Positions 26,574-34,910 of a stretch of DNA of 64,000 nucleotides are shown one piece after another. This stretch comes from Streptomyces sp. TRM68416. GTDB lineage: Bacteria; Actinomycetota; Actinomycetes; Streptomycetales; Streptomycetaceae. Under the pieces are notes generated by a model. It worked only from the letters and a program-made list of their open reading frames with translations, was not told the DNA's origin and made no database searches. How positions within the stretch are numbered: the stretch's first letter is position 1; the number at the start of each line of letters is the position of its first letter. Position numbers and translations under genes: made by a program. The stretch is from positions 60,248-124,247 of the forward strand of contig NZ_JACVWU010000025.1 in assembly GCF_014596915.1 (NCBI RefSeq), read 5' to 3'.

Positions 26574-28262
26574 CTACAGCAGCGTCAGCAGGAGCACGGT
26601 CCCCAGCAGGAAGACGGCCCACCAGGCCATCACATGCGTCGGCCACGGCTTCGCCGATCTCGCCTCCGGGCGCAGCGGGCGGGTGACCGTGCTCCACGCG
26701 GTGTCGCCCCAGCGGCGCAGCGGCGGGCCCAGCGCGCCCCCGGCTCGCAGGACGGCACGGGACAGCGCGTCCCAGCCGGCCGGCAGCGCCCGGCGGTAGA
26801 CCACGTCGACGTCGAGGTTGACCGAGCGCACCGCCGGCGGGTAGCGGCCGGTGCGGACCAGCAGCGCGAAGGCCAGCGCGGCCGGCAGGAGCAGCTGCAG
26901 TTGGTTGATCACGTGCGGGACGGTGTAGGGCACATAGTCGACCGGGTACGGCAGCAGCCCGTACAGCAGGTTCGGCGCCACCCCGACGACTACGCAGATC
27001 AGCGCGGCCAGCGCCATGGCCACCCGCATGTTCAGCGGGGCCTCGGCCACCCGGTGGCCCCGGTCGTGGGCGAAGAAGGCGAAGAACGGGACCCTGATGC
27101 CGACGTAGTGGAGCACACCGGCCGAGGCGAGGAGGAGCAGCAGCCAGACCGCGGCCAGGTGCTCCAGCCCGGCCGCCTCCATGATCATCGACTTGGTGGT
27201 GAAGCCGGAGAACAGCGGGAACGCCGAGATCGACGCGGCTCCCACCATGCACAGAGCGGCCGTCTGCGGCATGGACTTGTAGAGCCCGCCGAGTTCGGAG
27301 GCCTTGACGGTGCCGGTGCGGTGGAGCACCGCTCCCATGCTCATGAACAGCAGGCTCTTGTAGACGATGTGCGCAAAGGCGTGGGCGGCGGCGCCGTTGA
27401 CCCCCGGTTCACCGCCGATACCGACGGCGACGACCATGAACCCCAGCTGGTTGATCAGGCTGTACGCCAGCACGCGGCGCAGGTCGTTCTCCAGGACGGC
27501 GTAGAGGATGGGGAACACGGTCATGGCCACGCCGACCCAGATCAGCAGGTCGGTGCCCGCGAAACCGCGCGCCAGCACATACACCGCGAGCTTGGTGGTG
27601 AACGGCGACAGGGCCACCGAGCCGACGACCGTGGCCTCCGGGTAGGTGTCGGTCAGCCAGGTGTGCAGCAGCGGGAACGCGCACTTGATGCCCACCCCCA
27701 GCAGGATCAGCGCACTGCCGGGGCTGTCCGGGCCGAGGTGGGTGAACTCCACTCCCAGGCCCGCCTGGACGCGCAGTGCCGTTCCGGCGAAGATCAGCAG
27801 CCCGGCGGTCAGCTGCACGGCCAGGTACCGCAGGCCCGCCCGGTAGCTGCGCTCGCTGCGCCTCGCCCAGATCAGGAAGGCCGACGCCAGGCTGGCGAAC
27901 TCCCAGTACACGAGCAGGGTGATGAGGTCACCGGCGAGCGCGCCGCCGACCGTGGCCCCGGCGTAGAGCGGGACGAGCGCCTGCTGGAGCGGGTCGCGCA
28001 GGTGCAGGGCGTAGACCGTGATCAGCAGCGCGGCGACCAGGAAGCCGGTGGCGAAGACCCGGGACAGGGCGTCGATGCGTACGGGGGTCAGCTCAAGGCC
28101 GAGGAACGCGAATGTGGCGCCGGTGCCCTCGGGCAGCAGCCACAGCACGATCAGCCCCGCCACCGGCAGCAGCAGCATCAGGACGTGGCGCGCCGTTCCG
28201 CGCAGCAGCGGCACGCCGGCCGCGCCGAGCACCAGCAGCAGAGCGGGGGCGGCGGCCGTCAT
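26574..28262 (-). CDS. Third antiporter-like subunit (NuoN/HyfB/MrpD family) of the Mrp-type operon
   Basis: Polytopic proton-translocating subunit of 562 residues with about 14 membrane helices. The helix-5 glutamate region is VYWEFASLASAFLIWARRSE, and CAFPLLHTWLTDTYPEATVV with a later FTTKLAVYVLARGF supplies the expected Lys/His path. IVYKSLLFMSMGAVLH and SGFTTKSMIMEA are the conserved second half. Compared with MrpD it has a longer C-terminal region. ATG 28262 overlaps the upstream stop by four bases. Last gene of the operon; it ends 18 bases from the convergent methyltransferase gene. Confidence 0.87.
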   Translation of the reverse strand: MTAAAPALLLVLGAAGVPLLRGTARHVLMLLLPVAGLIVLWLLPEGTGATFAFLGLELTPVRIDALSRVFATGFLVAALLITVYALHLRDPLQQALVPLYAGATVGGALAGDLITLLVYWEFASLASAFLIWARRSERSYRAGLRYLAVQLTAGLLIFAGTALRVQAGLGVEFTHLGPDSPGSALILLGVGIKCAFPLLHTWLTDTYPEATVVGSVALSPFTTKLAVYVLARGFAGTDLLIWVGVAMTVFPILYAVLENDLRRVLAYSLINQLGFMVVAVGIGGEPGVNGAAAHAFAHIVYKSLLFMSMGAVLHRTGTVKASELGGLYKSMPQTAALCMVGAASISAFPLFSGFTTKSMIMEAAGLEHLAAVWLLLLLASAGVLHYVGIRVPFFAFFAHDRGHRVAEAPLNMRVAMALAALICVVVGVAPNLLYGLLPYPVDYVPYTVPHVINQLQLLLPAALAFALLVRTGRYPPAVRSVNLDVDVVYRRALPAGWDALSRAVLRAGGALGPPLRRWGDTAWSTVTRPLRPEARSAKPWPTHVMAWWAVFLLGTVLLLTLL

Positions 28263-28627
28263 CGCGGCCCCTCGGCGGGGGGCTCGTCGTGCCGGCCCCG
28301 GTGACCCGGGTCCGGCGGTACGTGGTGTTCCTGGTCCGGCGGTACGTGGTGGTCCTGGTCCGGCGGCTCGTAGTAGTCCTCGTCGCGGCGCAGCCACCGG
28401 CGCAGCCGCTGGGCCGTGAGAACCAGGATCACGCTGCTCACGAAGCCGTAGAGAGCGAAGAAGGCAGGCCAGCGTTCGAAGGAGAAGTAGGGATGCTTGG
28501 TGTAGAACAGGTCGGCCAGCAGGGCCGCCGCGCACAGGACGGCCAGGGCGTGCACGATGCGCGTCACGTTGCGCGGCTCGTCCAGCCAGCGGTGGTCGTC
28601 GGCCGGGCGGTGGTCGTCGTCGCTCAC
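28259..28627 (-). CDS. Small two-helix membrane protein with a His/Pro-rich repeated tail
   Basis: A 122-residue protein inserted between two large antiporter subunits. Helices at about 25-43 (IVHALAVLCAAALLADLFY) and 52-72 (PAFFALYGFVSSVILVLTA) are followed by a cytoplasmic basic stretch and three copies of an eight-residue repeat of the form DQDHHVPP (28309-28380). GTG 28627 overlaps the upstream stop (GTGA) and its own stop overlaps the next start (ATGA). I recognise no family; the position suggests an accessory subunit of the complex. The His-rich repeat could bind metal, which is a guess. Confidence 0.75.
   Translation of the reverse strand: MSDDDHRPADDHRWLDEPRNVTRIVHALAVLCAAALLADLFYTKHPYFSFERWPAFFALYGFVSSVILVLTAQRLRRWLRRDEDYYEPPDQDHHVPPDQEHHVPPDPGHRGRHDEPPAEGPR
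28309..28380. repeat. Three-copy 24-bp tandem repeat
   Basis: Units starting GGTCCGGCGG at 28309, 28333 and 28357; the first two differ at one base. In frame with the small membrane protein, giving an eight-residue period. Confidence 0.85.
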
Positions 28628-30108
28628 GGCAGCTCCAGGGTCGCGGCCAGCGGGTCGAGCAGGGCGTCCGCGCCGAGGAACAGCGCCACGCAGCCGAGCG
28701 CGGTCAGGGTCAGCGGCCCGGTCATCACCAGCGGTGCCTCACCGTGGGCGGGCAGCTCGGGCGGCGGTCGCAGGAACGCCCGCACCACGATCGGCATCAG
28801 ATAGGCCATGGCGAGCAGGGAGCCGGCGAGCAGCACGACGAGCGGCACCATCTCATCCGCTTCGGCCGTGCCGAGGACCAGCAGCCACTTGCTCCAGGTG
28901 CCGCCCGTCGGGGGCAGGCCGACGATCGAGACCGTGGCCGTCGCGAACGCCGCGAAGGTCCACGGCATGACGCGGCCCAGCCCGTCCAGCTCGCTGACAC
29001 GGGTCTTGCCCGCCGTGACGGCGATCGCGCCCGCGCACAGGAAGAGGGTGATCTTGCCGAACGCGTGGGTGACCATGTGCAGGGCGCCCCCGGCGGCGGC
29101 CACCTTGTGGGCCAGCGTGGCGGCCAGCACGATGTACGCGAGCTGGCTGACCGTGGAGTAGGCCAGCCTGCGCTTGAGGTTGTCCGCCCGGATCGCCACG
29201 ACGGCAGCCGCGACCAGGGTGAACGCCGCCACCCACGTCATCGGGGCCGCCGCGCCGGTCTCGCGCAGGGTGTCCAGGCCGAACACGTACACGGTGACCT
29301 TCAGGACCGTGAAGACACCGGCCTTGACCACGGCCACCGCGTGCAGCAGGGCCGACACCGGGGTGGGCGCCACCATCGCCGCGGGCAGCCAGCGGTGCAC
29401 CGGCATCAGCGCCGCCTTGCCGATGCCGAACAGGTACAGCGCGAACAGCACGGTGAGCACCCCGGAACCGGCCTGACCGGCCAGGATGCCGTCGGGGCGG
29501 AAGTCGGTGGTGCCGGCCAGCACCCAGGTCCAGACGATCGCGGGCAGCAGCAGCCCGAGGGAGGTGACCAGCAGCACCGTCACGTAGGTGCGGGCCCCGC
29601 GCCGGGCCTTGTCGTCGCCGTGGTGGGCCACCAGCGGCCAGGTCGCCAGGGTCATCAGCTCGTAGCCGATGAGCAGGGTGACCAGGTTGGCCGACAGCGC
29701 GATCCACATCGCGGAGGCGATCGCCAGGGCGAAGAAGGCGAAGAACCGGGCGTGCGCGGGCTCCCGCGCGGCGCGCAGGTACCCGGCGGCGTAGACGGTG
29801 GTCACCGGCCAGAGCACCGCGGCGATCGAGGCGAACAGCAGGCCCAGCGGTTCGAGGGCGAACGCCAGCGAAAGACCCGGCAGCCACGACCACAGCTCGA
29901 ACCGCAGCCCGTCCTCGACGACCGGCCACAGCCCGATCACCACCCCGGCCAGCGCGAGCCCGAACCCCACGGAGGCCGCCTCCCGCGCATGCGGCCGGTT
30001 CCGCAGGAGCAGCACGGCACCACAGGCCAGCAGCGGAAGCCCCACCGCGACGGGAAGCGCGACGGCCCCTCCGGGGTCGGCCCACACGGCGTCCACCACC
30101 TCAGCCAC
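28624..30108 (-). CDS. Second antiporter-like subunit (NuoL/NuoM/MrpA-N family)
   Basis: Polytopic subunit of 494 residues with about 14 helices. Key segments are IGYELMTLATWPLVAHHGDD (helix-5 Glu), HRWLPAAMVAPTPVSALLHA followed by VAVVKAGVFTVLK (central Lys), and MVTHAFGKITLFLCAGAIA. It is closest in pattern to NuoL/M-type subunits and so may stand in for the large first half of MrpA. GTG 30108 overlaps the mrpD stop by eight bases; its stop overlaps the next GTG. Expected in the inner membrane as part of a proton/cation pump. Confidence 0.87.
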   Translation of the reverse strand: MAEVVDAVWADPGGAVALPVAVGLPLLACGAVLLLRNRPHAREAASVGFGLALAGVVIGLWPVVEDGLRFELWSWLPGLSLAFALEPLGLLFASIAAVLWPVTTVYAAGYLRAAREPAHARFFAFFALAIASAMWIALSANLVTLLIGYELMTLATWPLVAHHGDDKARRGARTYVTVLLVTSLGLLLPAIVWTWVLAGTTDFRPDGILAGQAGSGVLTVLFALYLFGIGKAALMPVHRWLPAAMVAPTPVSALLHAVAVVKAGVFTVLKVTVYVFGLDTLRETGAAAPMTWVAAFTLVAAAVVAIRADNLKRRLAYSTVSQLAYIVLAATLAHKVAAAGGALHMVTHAFGKITLFLCAGAIAVTAGKTRVSELDGLGRVMPWTFAAFATATVSIVGLPPTGGTWSKWLLVLGTAEADEMVPLVVLLAGSLLAMAYLMPIVVRAFLRPPPELPAHGEAPLVMTGPLTLTALGCVALFLGADALLDPLAATLELP

Positions 30109-31579
30109 CCCCGTCCCCGAGCAGTGCCTCGGCCGCGGTGTCGGCGAGGTGGGCGGGCAGCGAGGGGTCGATGCCGAGGTAGAGGGAGAGCAGGACCAGG
30201 GTCCAGACGGCCGCGACCATGGAGGCCGGGGGCCGGGGCGGCTCGGTCCGCTCGGGTGGCTCGCGGAACCAGGCGACTTCGACGACGCGGCCGACGTAGA
30301 CGAGGGCGAGGAGCGAGCCGGACAGGACGGCCGCGAGGACGGGCCACTGGCCGTCGTCGACGAGTGCCGTCACCAGGGCCCACTTGCCGGTGAAGCCCGC
30401 GGTGGGCGGCACGCCGACGAGGCCGAGGGCGGCCAGTACGAAGGCGGCGAACGTCCAGGGCATCCGGCGGCCGATGCCGGCCAGCTCCGAGAGGCGGACC
30501 GAGCCGAGGCGCAGCATCAGCAGCCCGGCGATCGCGAACAGCGCGCCCTTGGTCACCGCGTGCATGATCATGTGCAGATAGGCGGCGGAGAGCCCGGCCG
30601 TGGTCGCCAGGCTGATCCCGGCCACGATGTAGCCGATCTGGGCGACGCTGGACCAGGCCAGCACGTACCGCAGATCGTTCTGGAAGCACGCGGCGGCGGA
30701 GCCGACCAGAATGCCCAGGGCGGCCAGGAGCAGCCCGATCCGGCCGACCGGCATCGTCCCGAACACCAGCGAGGCACCGAAGACGGTGAACGCGAACCGG
30801 CAGAAGACGTAGATCGCGACCTTGGTGCTGGTGGCGGCGACGAACGTGCTCACCACGGAGGGTGCCTCCCCGTACGCCGCGGGCAGCCACGCGTGCAGCG
30901 GGAAGACGGCCATCTTGACCGCGAGGCCCACGAAGACGAAGACCACGGCGGCCTGGAGCGCGCGGTTGTCGTGCTGGCCGCTCACCCGCCCGGCCAGGTC
31001 GGCCATGTTCAGCGTGCCGGTGACCGCGTAGGCCAGGCCGATGCCGAGCAGCAGGAACGTCGCCCCGATGGTGCCGATCACCAGGTAGCGGAACGCGGCC
31101 AGCAGTGCCTGCCGACGACGCCCCATGGCGATCATCGTGTACGTCGACAGCGAGCTGATCTCCAGGAAGACAAACGCGTTGAACGCGTCCCCGGTGATCG
31201 CCAGGCCCAGCAGACCGGCCAGACACAGGCACAGGCACGCGTACAGCAGCGTGCCACGCCGTGCGTCGAGTTCGTCGGCGACACTGCGGCGGCCGTAGAC
31301 CGCGACGACCGCGGCGCTCAGCGACACCAGGAGCAGGACGGGGGTGTTGAAGCCGTTCACCACGAACTCGATGCCGTACGGCGCCTGCCAGTCGCCCATC
31401 GCGTACCGCAGTGTCCCGGCCTCGTCGACGCGCTCGGTCAGCCAGGCGGCGCAGGCCAGCGAGGACAGGGCGGCGGTGAGGAACAGCAGCCACGCCACGG
31501 TCCGGGAGCGCAGCAGCACGCACAGGGGTGCGCAGAGCAGGGGGACCGCCACCTGGAGCACCGGCAGCTGATCCGTCAT
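30101..31579 (-). CDS. mrpD: Mrp antiporter subunit D
   Basis: Proton/cation antiporter subunit of the multi-subunit Mrp complex, 492 residues. Conserved elements are FNAFVFLEISSLSTYTMIAM (helix-5 Glu), MAVFPLHAWLPAAYGEAPSV, TKVAIYVFCRFAF, HMIMHAVTKGALFAIAGLL and VGVPPTAGFTGKWALV. About 14 membrane helices. ATG 31579 overlaps the mrpC stop by four bases. It exchanges Na+ and/or K+ for H+ in known systems; the ion cannot be read from this sequence. Confidence 0.92.
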   Translation of the reverse strand: MTDQLPVLQVAVPLLCAPLCVLLRSRTVAWLLFLTAALSSLACAAWLTERVDEAGTLRYAMGDWQAPYGIEFVVNGFNTPVLLLVSLSAAVVAVYGRRSVADELDARRGTLLYACLCLCLAGLLGLAITGDAFNAFVFLEISSLSTYTMIAMGRRRQALLAAFRYLVIGTIGATFLLLGIGLAYAVTGTLNMADLAGRVSGQHDNRALQAAVVFVFVGLAVKMAVFPLHAWLPAAYGEAPSVVSTFVAATSTKVAIYVFCRFAFTVFGASLVFGTMPVGRIGLLLAALGILVGSAAACFQNDLRYVLAWSSVAQIGYIVAGISLATTAGLSAAYLHMIMHAVTKGALFAIAGLLMLRLGSVRLSELAGIGRRMPWTFAAFVLAALGLVGVPPTAGFTGKWALVTALVDDGQWPVLAAVLSGSLLALVYVGRVVEVAWFREPPERTEPPRPPASMVAAVWTLVLLSLYLGIDPSLPAHLADTAAEALLGDGGG

Positions 31580-31968
31580 GGGCCGCCGCCGTCCCGCTCG
31601 ACGGCGCGCTCGGCCATGTGGTCGGCCTTGTCGTGGTCGAGCACCTCGTCCTCCTCGACGGTGCCGTACGCCTCGAAGATGCGGACGGCCAGCGCAAGAC
31701 CCACGGCGAGCGTGGCGACGCCGACCACGATGGCGGTGAGGATCAGCACGTGGGGCAGCGGGTGGGAGTAGGTCTCGACCTCGTCCGAGACGATCGGCGC
31801 GCTGCCGCCGTCCCGCTTGCCGAGGCCGACGTAGAAGAGGAAGACCCCGACCTGGAAGAGGGTCAGGCCGATCAGCTTCTTCAGCAGGTTGCCGTGGCTG
31901 ATGACGACGTAGAGGCCGGTCAGCATCAGGGCGAAGAAGATCCAGTAGACGTAGTGGGAGGCGATCAC
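31576..31968 (-). CDS. mrpC: Mrp antiporter subunit C (NuoK-like)
   Basis: A 130-residue, three-helix protein like NuoK. GLYVVISHGNLLKKLIGLTL and VLILTAIVVGVATLAVGLAL match MrpC; the usual Glu of the latter helix is not evident. The C-terminal 25 residues are charged. GTG 31968 overlaps the preceding stop (GTGA), and the stop overlaps mrpD (ATGA). Confidence 0.9.
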   Translation of the reverse strand: MIASHYVYWIFFALMLTGLYVVISHGNLLKKLIGLTLFQVGVFLFYVGLGKRDGGSAPIVSDEVETYSHPLPHVLILTAIVVGVATLAVGLALAVRIFEAYGTVEEDEVLDHDKADHMAERAVERDGGGP

Positions 31969-32957
31969 CGCGACACCCCCCGGCCCGCGAAGCCGAAGAA
32001 GACCGTCGTCATGACGGACGCGACGGTGATGCCGATGCCCGCCTCGACCACCAGGATCCCCGCGTGCTGCCCGGTCTCGGGGTGGCCGGCGAGGACGTCG
32101 TAGTCCAGGAAGGAGCCGCCGAGCAGCATGGTGGTCACGCCGAGCCCGAGGAAGAGCAGCAGTCCGACCGCGCCCAGGATCCACAGCGCGGCGGACGGCA
32201 CGACCCGCTGGGCCCGGTCCAGGCCGAAGACCAGGCCGTAGAGCACGAAGCCGGAGGCGAAGATCACGCCGGCCTGGAAGCCGCCGCCGGGGCCGTATTC
32301 GCCGTGGAAGAGCACATAGAGCGCGAACAGCAGGATGAACGGCATCAGCGCGCCGCTGACGACCCGGATGACGCGGTAGTCGGCCAGGTGGAAGTCGGCG
32401 GCCGGCCGGGTCCGCTCCGGCCCCGCCAGCGGCCCGAGCAGGGACAGTACGGCGAGGCCCGCGGTGAAGACGACGACCAGCTCGCCCAGGGTGTCGAGGG
32501 CTCGGTAGCTGGCCAGTACCGAGGTGACGGTGTTCGGGATGCCGATGTCCTCCTGGGACTGGTGGAGGTACACCTCCGTGACGGGGTGGCGCTGCACGGG
32601 CGTGTCGGCGCCGCCGAACTCGGGCAGGTCGAGGCTGGCGTAGCCGAGCGTGCCGCCGACCAGCAGCACGGCGACCGCGCCGGGCAGGCGCCGCAGCCGG
32701 GGGGTGACCGACTCGCGCGAACGGGTCAGCGCGAGCACGCCGAGCAGCAGCACGGTGCTGATGCCGACGCCGACCGCGGCCTCGGTGAACGCCACGTCCA
32801 CGGCGTCGAGGAGAACGAACAGACAGGCGGTGACCAGGCTGAACAGCGCCGCCAGCATCGTGGCCTCGTAGAGCGCGCGCAGCCGGGTGATGGTGACCGC
32901 GGTCGCCATGAGGATGGCGAGCAGCGAGACGTTGATCAGGGTGAAGGTCGTGGTCAC
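31965..32957 (-). CDS. mrpB: Mrp antiporter subunit B fused to a DUF4040/MbhD-like N-terminal half
   Basis: A 330-residue membrane protein. The first 160 residues (LRALYEATMLAALFSLVTAC, VAFTEAAVGVGISTVLLLGV) correspond to the DUF4040/NuoJ-like part that in classical MrpA follows the NuoL-like half. The segment TVTSVLASYRALDTLGELVV matches the MrpA/MbhE linker and the last 150 residues match MrpB (LFHGEYGPGGGFQAGVIFAS). So part of MrpA sits here rather than in one big protein. GTG 32957 overlaps the mrpG stop; the stop overlaps mrpC. Confidence 0.88.
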   Translation of the reverse strand: MTTTFTLINVSLLAILMATAVTITRLRALYEATMLAALFSLVTACLFVLLDAVDVAFTEAAVGVGISTVLLLGVLALTRSRESVTPRLRRLPGAVAVLLVGGTLGYASLDLPEFGGADTPVQRHPVTEVYLHQSQEDIGIPNTVTSVLASYRALDTLGELVVVFTAGLAVLSLLGPLAGPERTRPAADFHLADYRVIRVVSGALMPFILLFALYVLFHGEYGPGGGFQAGVIFASGFVLYGLVFGLDRAQRVVPSAALWILGAVGLLLFLGLGVTTMLLGGSFLDYDVLAGHPETGQHAGILVVEAGIGITVASVMTTVFFGFAGRGVSR

Positions 32958-33268
32958 CGGCGCGGGTCGCCCTCCTGCCACATCTGCACGCCGTCCCGCC
33001 GCGCGGCGTGCGCCAGGCTGTGCGTCGCCGTCGGACCGGTCAGGGCCAGGAACAGCACGATGATCAGCAGGCGGACCGCGGTGCTCCAGGCGTCCACCCG
33101 CAGCAGCAGGCCCAGCAGGATCAGTCCGGCACCGGCGGAGTCGGTGATGCCGGCGGCGTGGATACGGGTGTAGAAGTCGGGGAAGCGCAGCAGGCCCACC
33201 GCGCCGGTGAGCACGGCCAGGGCGCCGGCGGTCAGCAGCACCGCGCTCACCACATCGAGGACGGTCAC
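32954..33268 (-). CDS. mrpG: Mrp antiporter subunit G
   Basis: A 104-residue, three-helix protein. GAVGLLRFPDFYTRIHAAGI is the MrpG/PhaG signature, followed by DSAGAGLILLGLLL and LTGPTATHSLAHAARRDG near the C terminus. GTG 33268 overlaps the mrpF stop (GTGA) and its own stop overlaps the next gene. Confidence 0.93.
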   Translation of the reverse strand: MTVLDVVSAVLLTAGALAVLTGAVGLLRFPDFYTRIHAAGITDSAGAGLILLGLLLRVDAWSTAVRLLIIVLFLALTGPTATHSLAHAARRDGVQMWQEGDPRR

Positions 33269-33546
33269 CCTTCCTCTCCCCTCTTCGTGTCGCTCAGGAG
33301 TTCCTGGTAGTGGGTCAGCCGGAGCACCGCGACGGTGGCGACGAAGTTGACGAGCGCGTAGAGGATGCCGATGTCGAGGAAGTCGGGCCGGCCGAAGAGG
33401 AAGCCCGCCACCGCGACGAACAGCACGGTCTTGGTGCCGAACGTGTTGATCGCGAGGATACGGTTGTAGCGGCCGGGGCCCAGGAACGCGCGCAGCAGAG
33501 TCAGCCCCATGGCGACCAGGAGCGCCGCCATGACGGCGTAGATCAT
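33265..33546 (-). CDS. mrpF: Mrp antiporter subunit F
   Basis: A 93-residue, three-helix protein with FLGPGRYNRILAINTFGTKT and RPDFLDIGILYALVNFVATV, the MrpF/PhaF signature with the conserved Asp of the last helix. ATG 33546 overlaps the mrpE stop (ATGA), and the stop overlaps mrpG. Confidence 0.93.
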   Translation of the reverse strand: MIYAVMAALLVAMGLTLLRAFLGPGRYNRILAINTFGTKTVLFVAVAGFLFGRPDFLDIGILYALVNFVATVAVLRLTHYQELLSDTKRGEEG

Positions 33547-34082
33547 CGTTGCGCCTCCGTCCGCCGTACTCGCCTGAGCATCTGCCCCGCGTGCAGTTCC
33601 TCGACACTCGCCGCCTCCAGGCTGTGGACCTCGATGTGGTCCGCCTCCACGTCGAGGGAGAGCGTGCCCGGGGTGAGCGTGATCGAGTTGGCGTAGACCA
33701 CCCGGGACAGCTCCGGCAGGTGCGGTGTCGGCGTGGGCTGCACCACCGGCCGCAGGTCGGGACGGGGGGCCCAGACCTTCCGGGCCACCGCGAAGGTCGA
33801 CAGGAGCACCTGTCCACTCAGCCACAGGAAGTAACGCGGCAGACGCAGGGTGAAGGAGACCGTCGCACTGTGGTGTTCGAGCCCGGCCCGCAGGGTCAGC
33901 CAGCACACCACGGCGACCGAGAGGACCCCGAGCGCCAGCGGCAGCGGCTCGTAGTGCCCGGACAGCAGCAGCCAGAACACCACCGGAAGCGGAGCGGTCC
34001 GCAGCAGACGCAGGGGCTTCCTGCGCCGGGGCGCCCGCTGCGCGCTCGTGGCACTGGTGGAGTCTCGGTCGAGCAGGCTCAC
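33543..34082 (-). CDS. mrpE: Mrp antiporter subunit E
   Basis: A 179-residue protein, first structural gene of the antiporter run. Two hydrophobic helices near 30-60 (PLPVVFWLLLSGHYEPLPLA, LGVLSVAVVCWLTL) and the soluble part with VVYANSITLTPGTLSLDVEA, the MrpE signature. The N-terminal 25 residues are basic and the C terminus after HVHSLE is extended. It starts 28 bases after the CBS-protein stop, so the CBS gene probably belongs to the same transcript. Confidence 0.9.
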   Translation of the reverse strand: MSLLDRDSTSATSAQRAPRRRKPLRLLRTAPLPVVFWLLLSGHYEPLPLALGVLSVAVVCWLTLRAGLEHHSATVSFTLRLPRYFLWLSGQVLLSTFAVARKVWAPRPDLRPVVQPTPTPHLPELSRVVYANSITLTPGTLSLDVEADHIEVHSLEAASVEELHAGQMLRRVRRTEAQR

Positions 34083-34110
34083 ACGGCTTCCTCACAGGCG
34101 GGGCGGACGG

Positions 34111-34692
34111 TCATCGGGTGGGGTCATCGGGGGTGGTGGGGGCGGTGGTGACGACAGGCGAGTCCTCCGCTACGGCGGTGGTGACGACAGGCGAGTCCTC
34201 CGCTACGGCGGTGGTGGCCGGCGGGTCCTCCGCCACGGCCGCCTCGGCGGCGGTGGCGAGCAGGCCGAGCAGCCGGTTGGCGGTGACGACCCCGAGGATC
34301 CCGCCGCCCTCCCGCTCGACCAGGGCGAACGGGCACTGCCGCCGCACCATCAGCACCGCGAGCTCCACGGCCTTCGCCCGCGGACCGACCCTGGGGATCC
34401 GCGAGGGCCCCCAGGTGAGGACGTCACGGACGCGGGTGCCCGACATTGCCGCCGCCACACGGTCCGCATGGACCTCGTCCATGACGTGCACCAGGCCGGG
34501 GTCGTCCAGGAAGTAGGGCGGGAGCGCCGCCCGGAGCAGGTCGACCGAGGACATGCAGCCGATCAGCTCCCCCTGTTCGTCGGCGACGACCAGGCCGGGC
34601 AGCCCCTGTCGGGAGACCATCTGTACGGCAGACAGGATGTCGTCGTCCGGGAGGGCGGTCGGCAACGTCTCGATGACATCGGCGGCATGCAT
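34111..34692 (-). CDS. CBS-pair protein heading the antiporter operon
   Basis: A 193-residue soluble protein with two CBS domains (MHAADVIETLPTALPDDDILSA ... GLVVADEQGELIGCMSSVDL, and VRDVLTWGPSRIPRVGPRAK ... GGGILGVVTANRLLGLL). CBS pairs bind adenosine nucleotides and often gate transporters, so nucleotide control of the antiporter is a reasonable inference from its position. The C-terminal 35 residues are an Ala/Glu/Asp/Thr-rich tail with an 11-residue repeat (AVAEDSPVVTT). ATG 34692 with GGGAG upstream. Confidence 0.85.
   Translation of the reverse strand: MHAADVIETLPTALPDDDILSAVQMVSRQGLPGLVVADEQGELIGCMSSVDLLRAALPPYFLDDPGLVHVMDEVHADRVAAAMSGTRVRDVLTWGPSRIPRVGPRAKAVELAVLMVRRQCPFALVEREGGGILGVVTANRLLGLLATAAEAAVAEDPPATTAVAEDSPVVTTAVAEDSPVVTTAPTTPDDPTR
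34141..34236. repeat. 33-bp tandem repeat in the CBS gene
   Basis: Two identical 33-base units at 34141-34173 and 34174-34206 and a third diverged 30-base unit to 34236, in frame with the CBS-protein tail. Confidence 0.9.
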
Positions 34693-34910
34693 GCGTGTCT
34701 CCCGTCATCGAAAACATCAGCACGGGCAACTCGATTACCACGATTATCTGGTACTTCGTGAGCAGGGCCAACGTCCGACGCGACCCAACACCGGCCCACA
34801 TTCGTTGCCGACACCCGGCAGGGAAGCCGCGCCTCCCGCCAGGCCCGGATCCGCCGAGCGCTCCGGTCGGCGTCCTCGGCGCCCCACTCCTCGGCCGGCC
34901 CGACGGCCCC

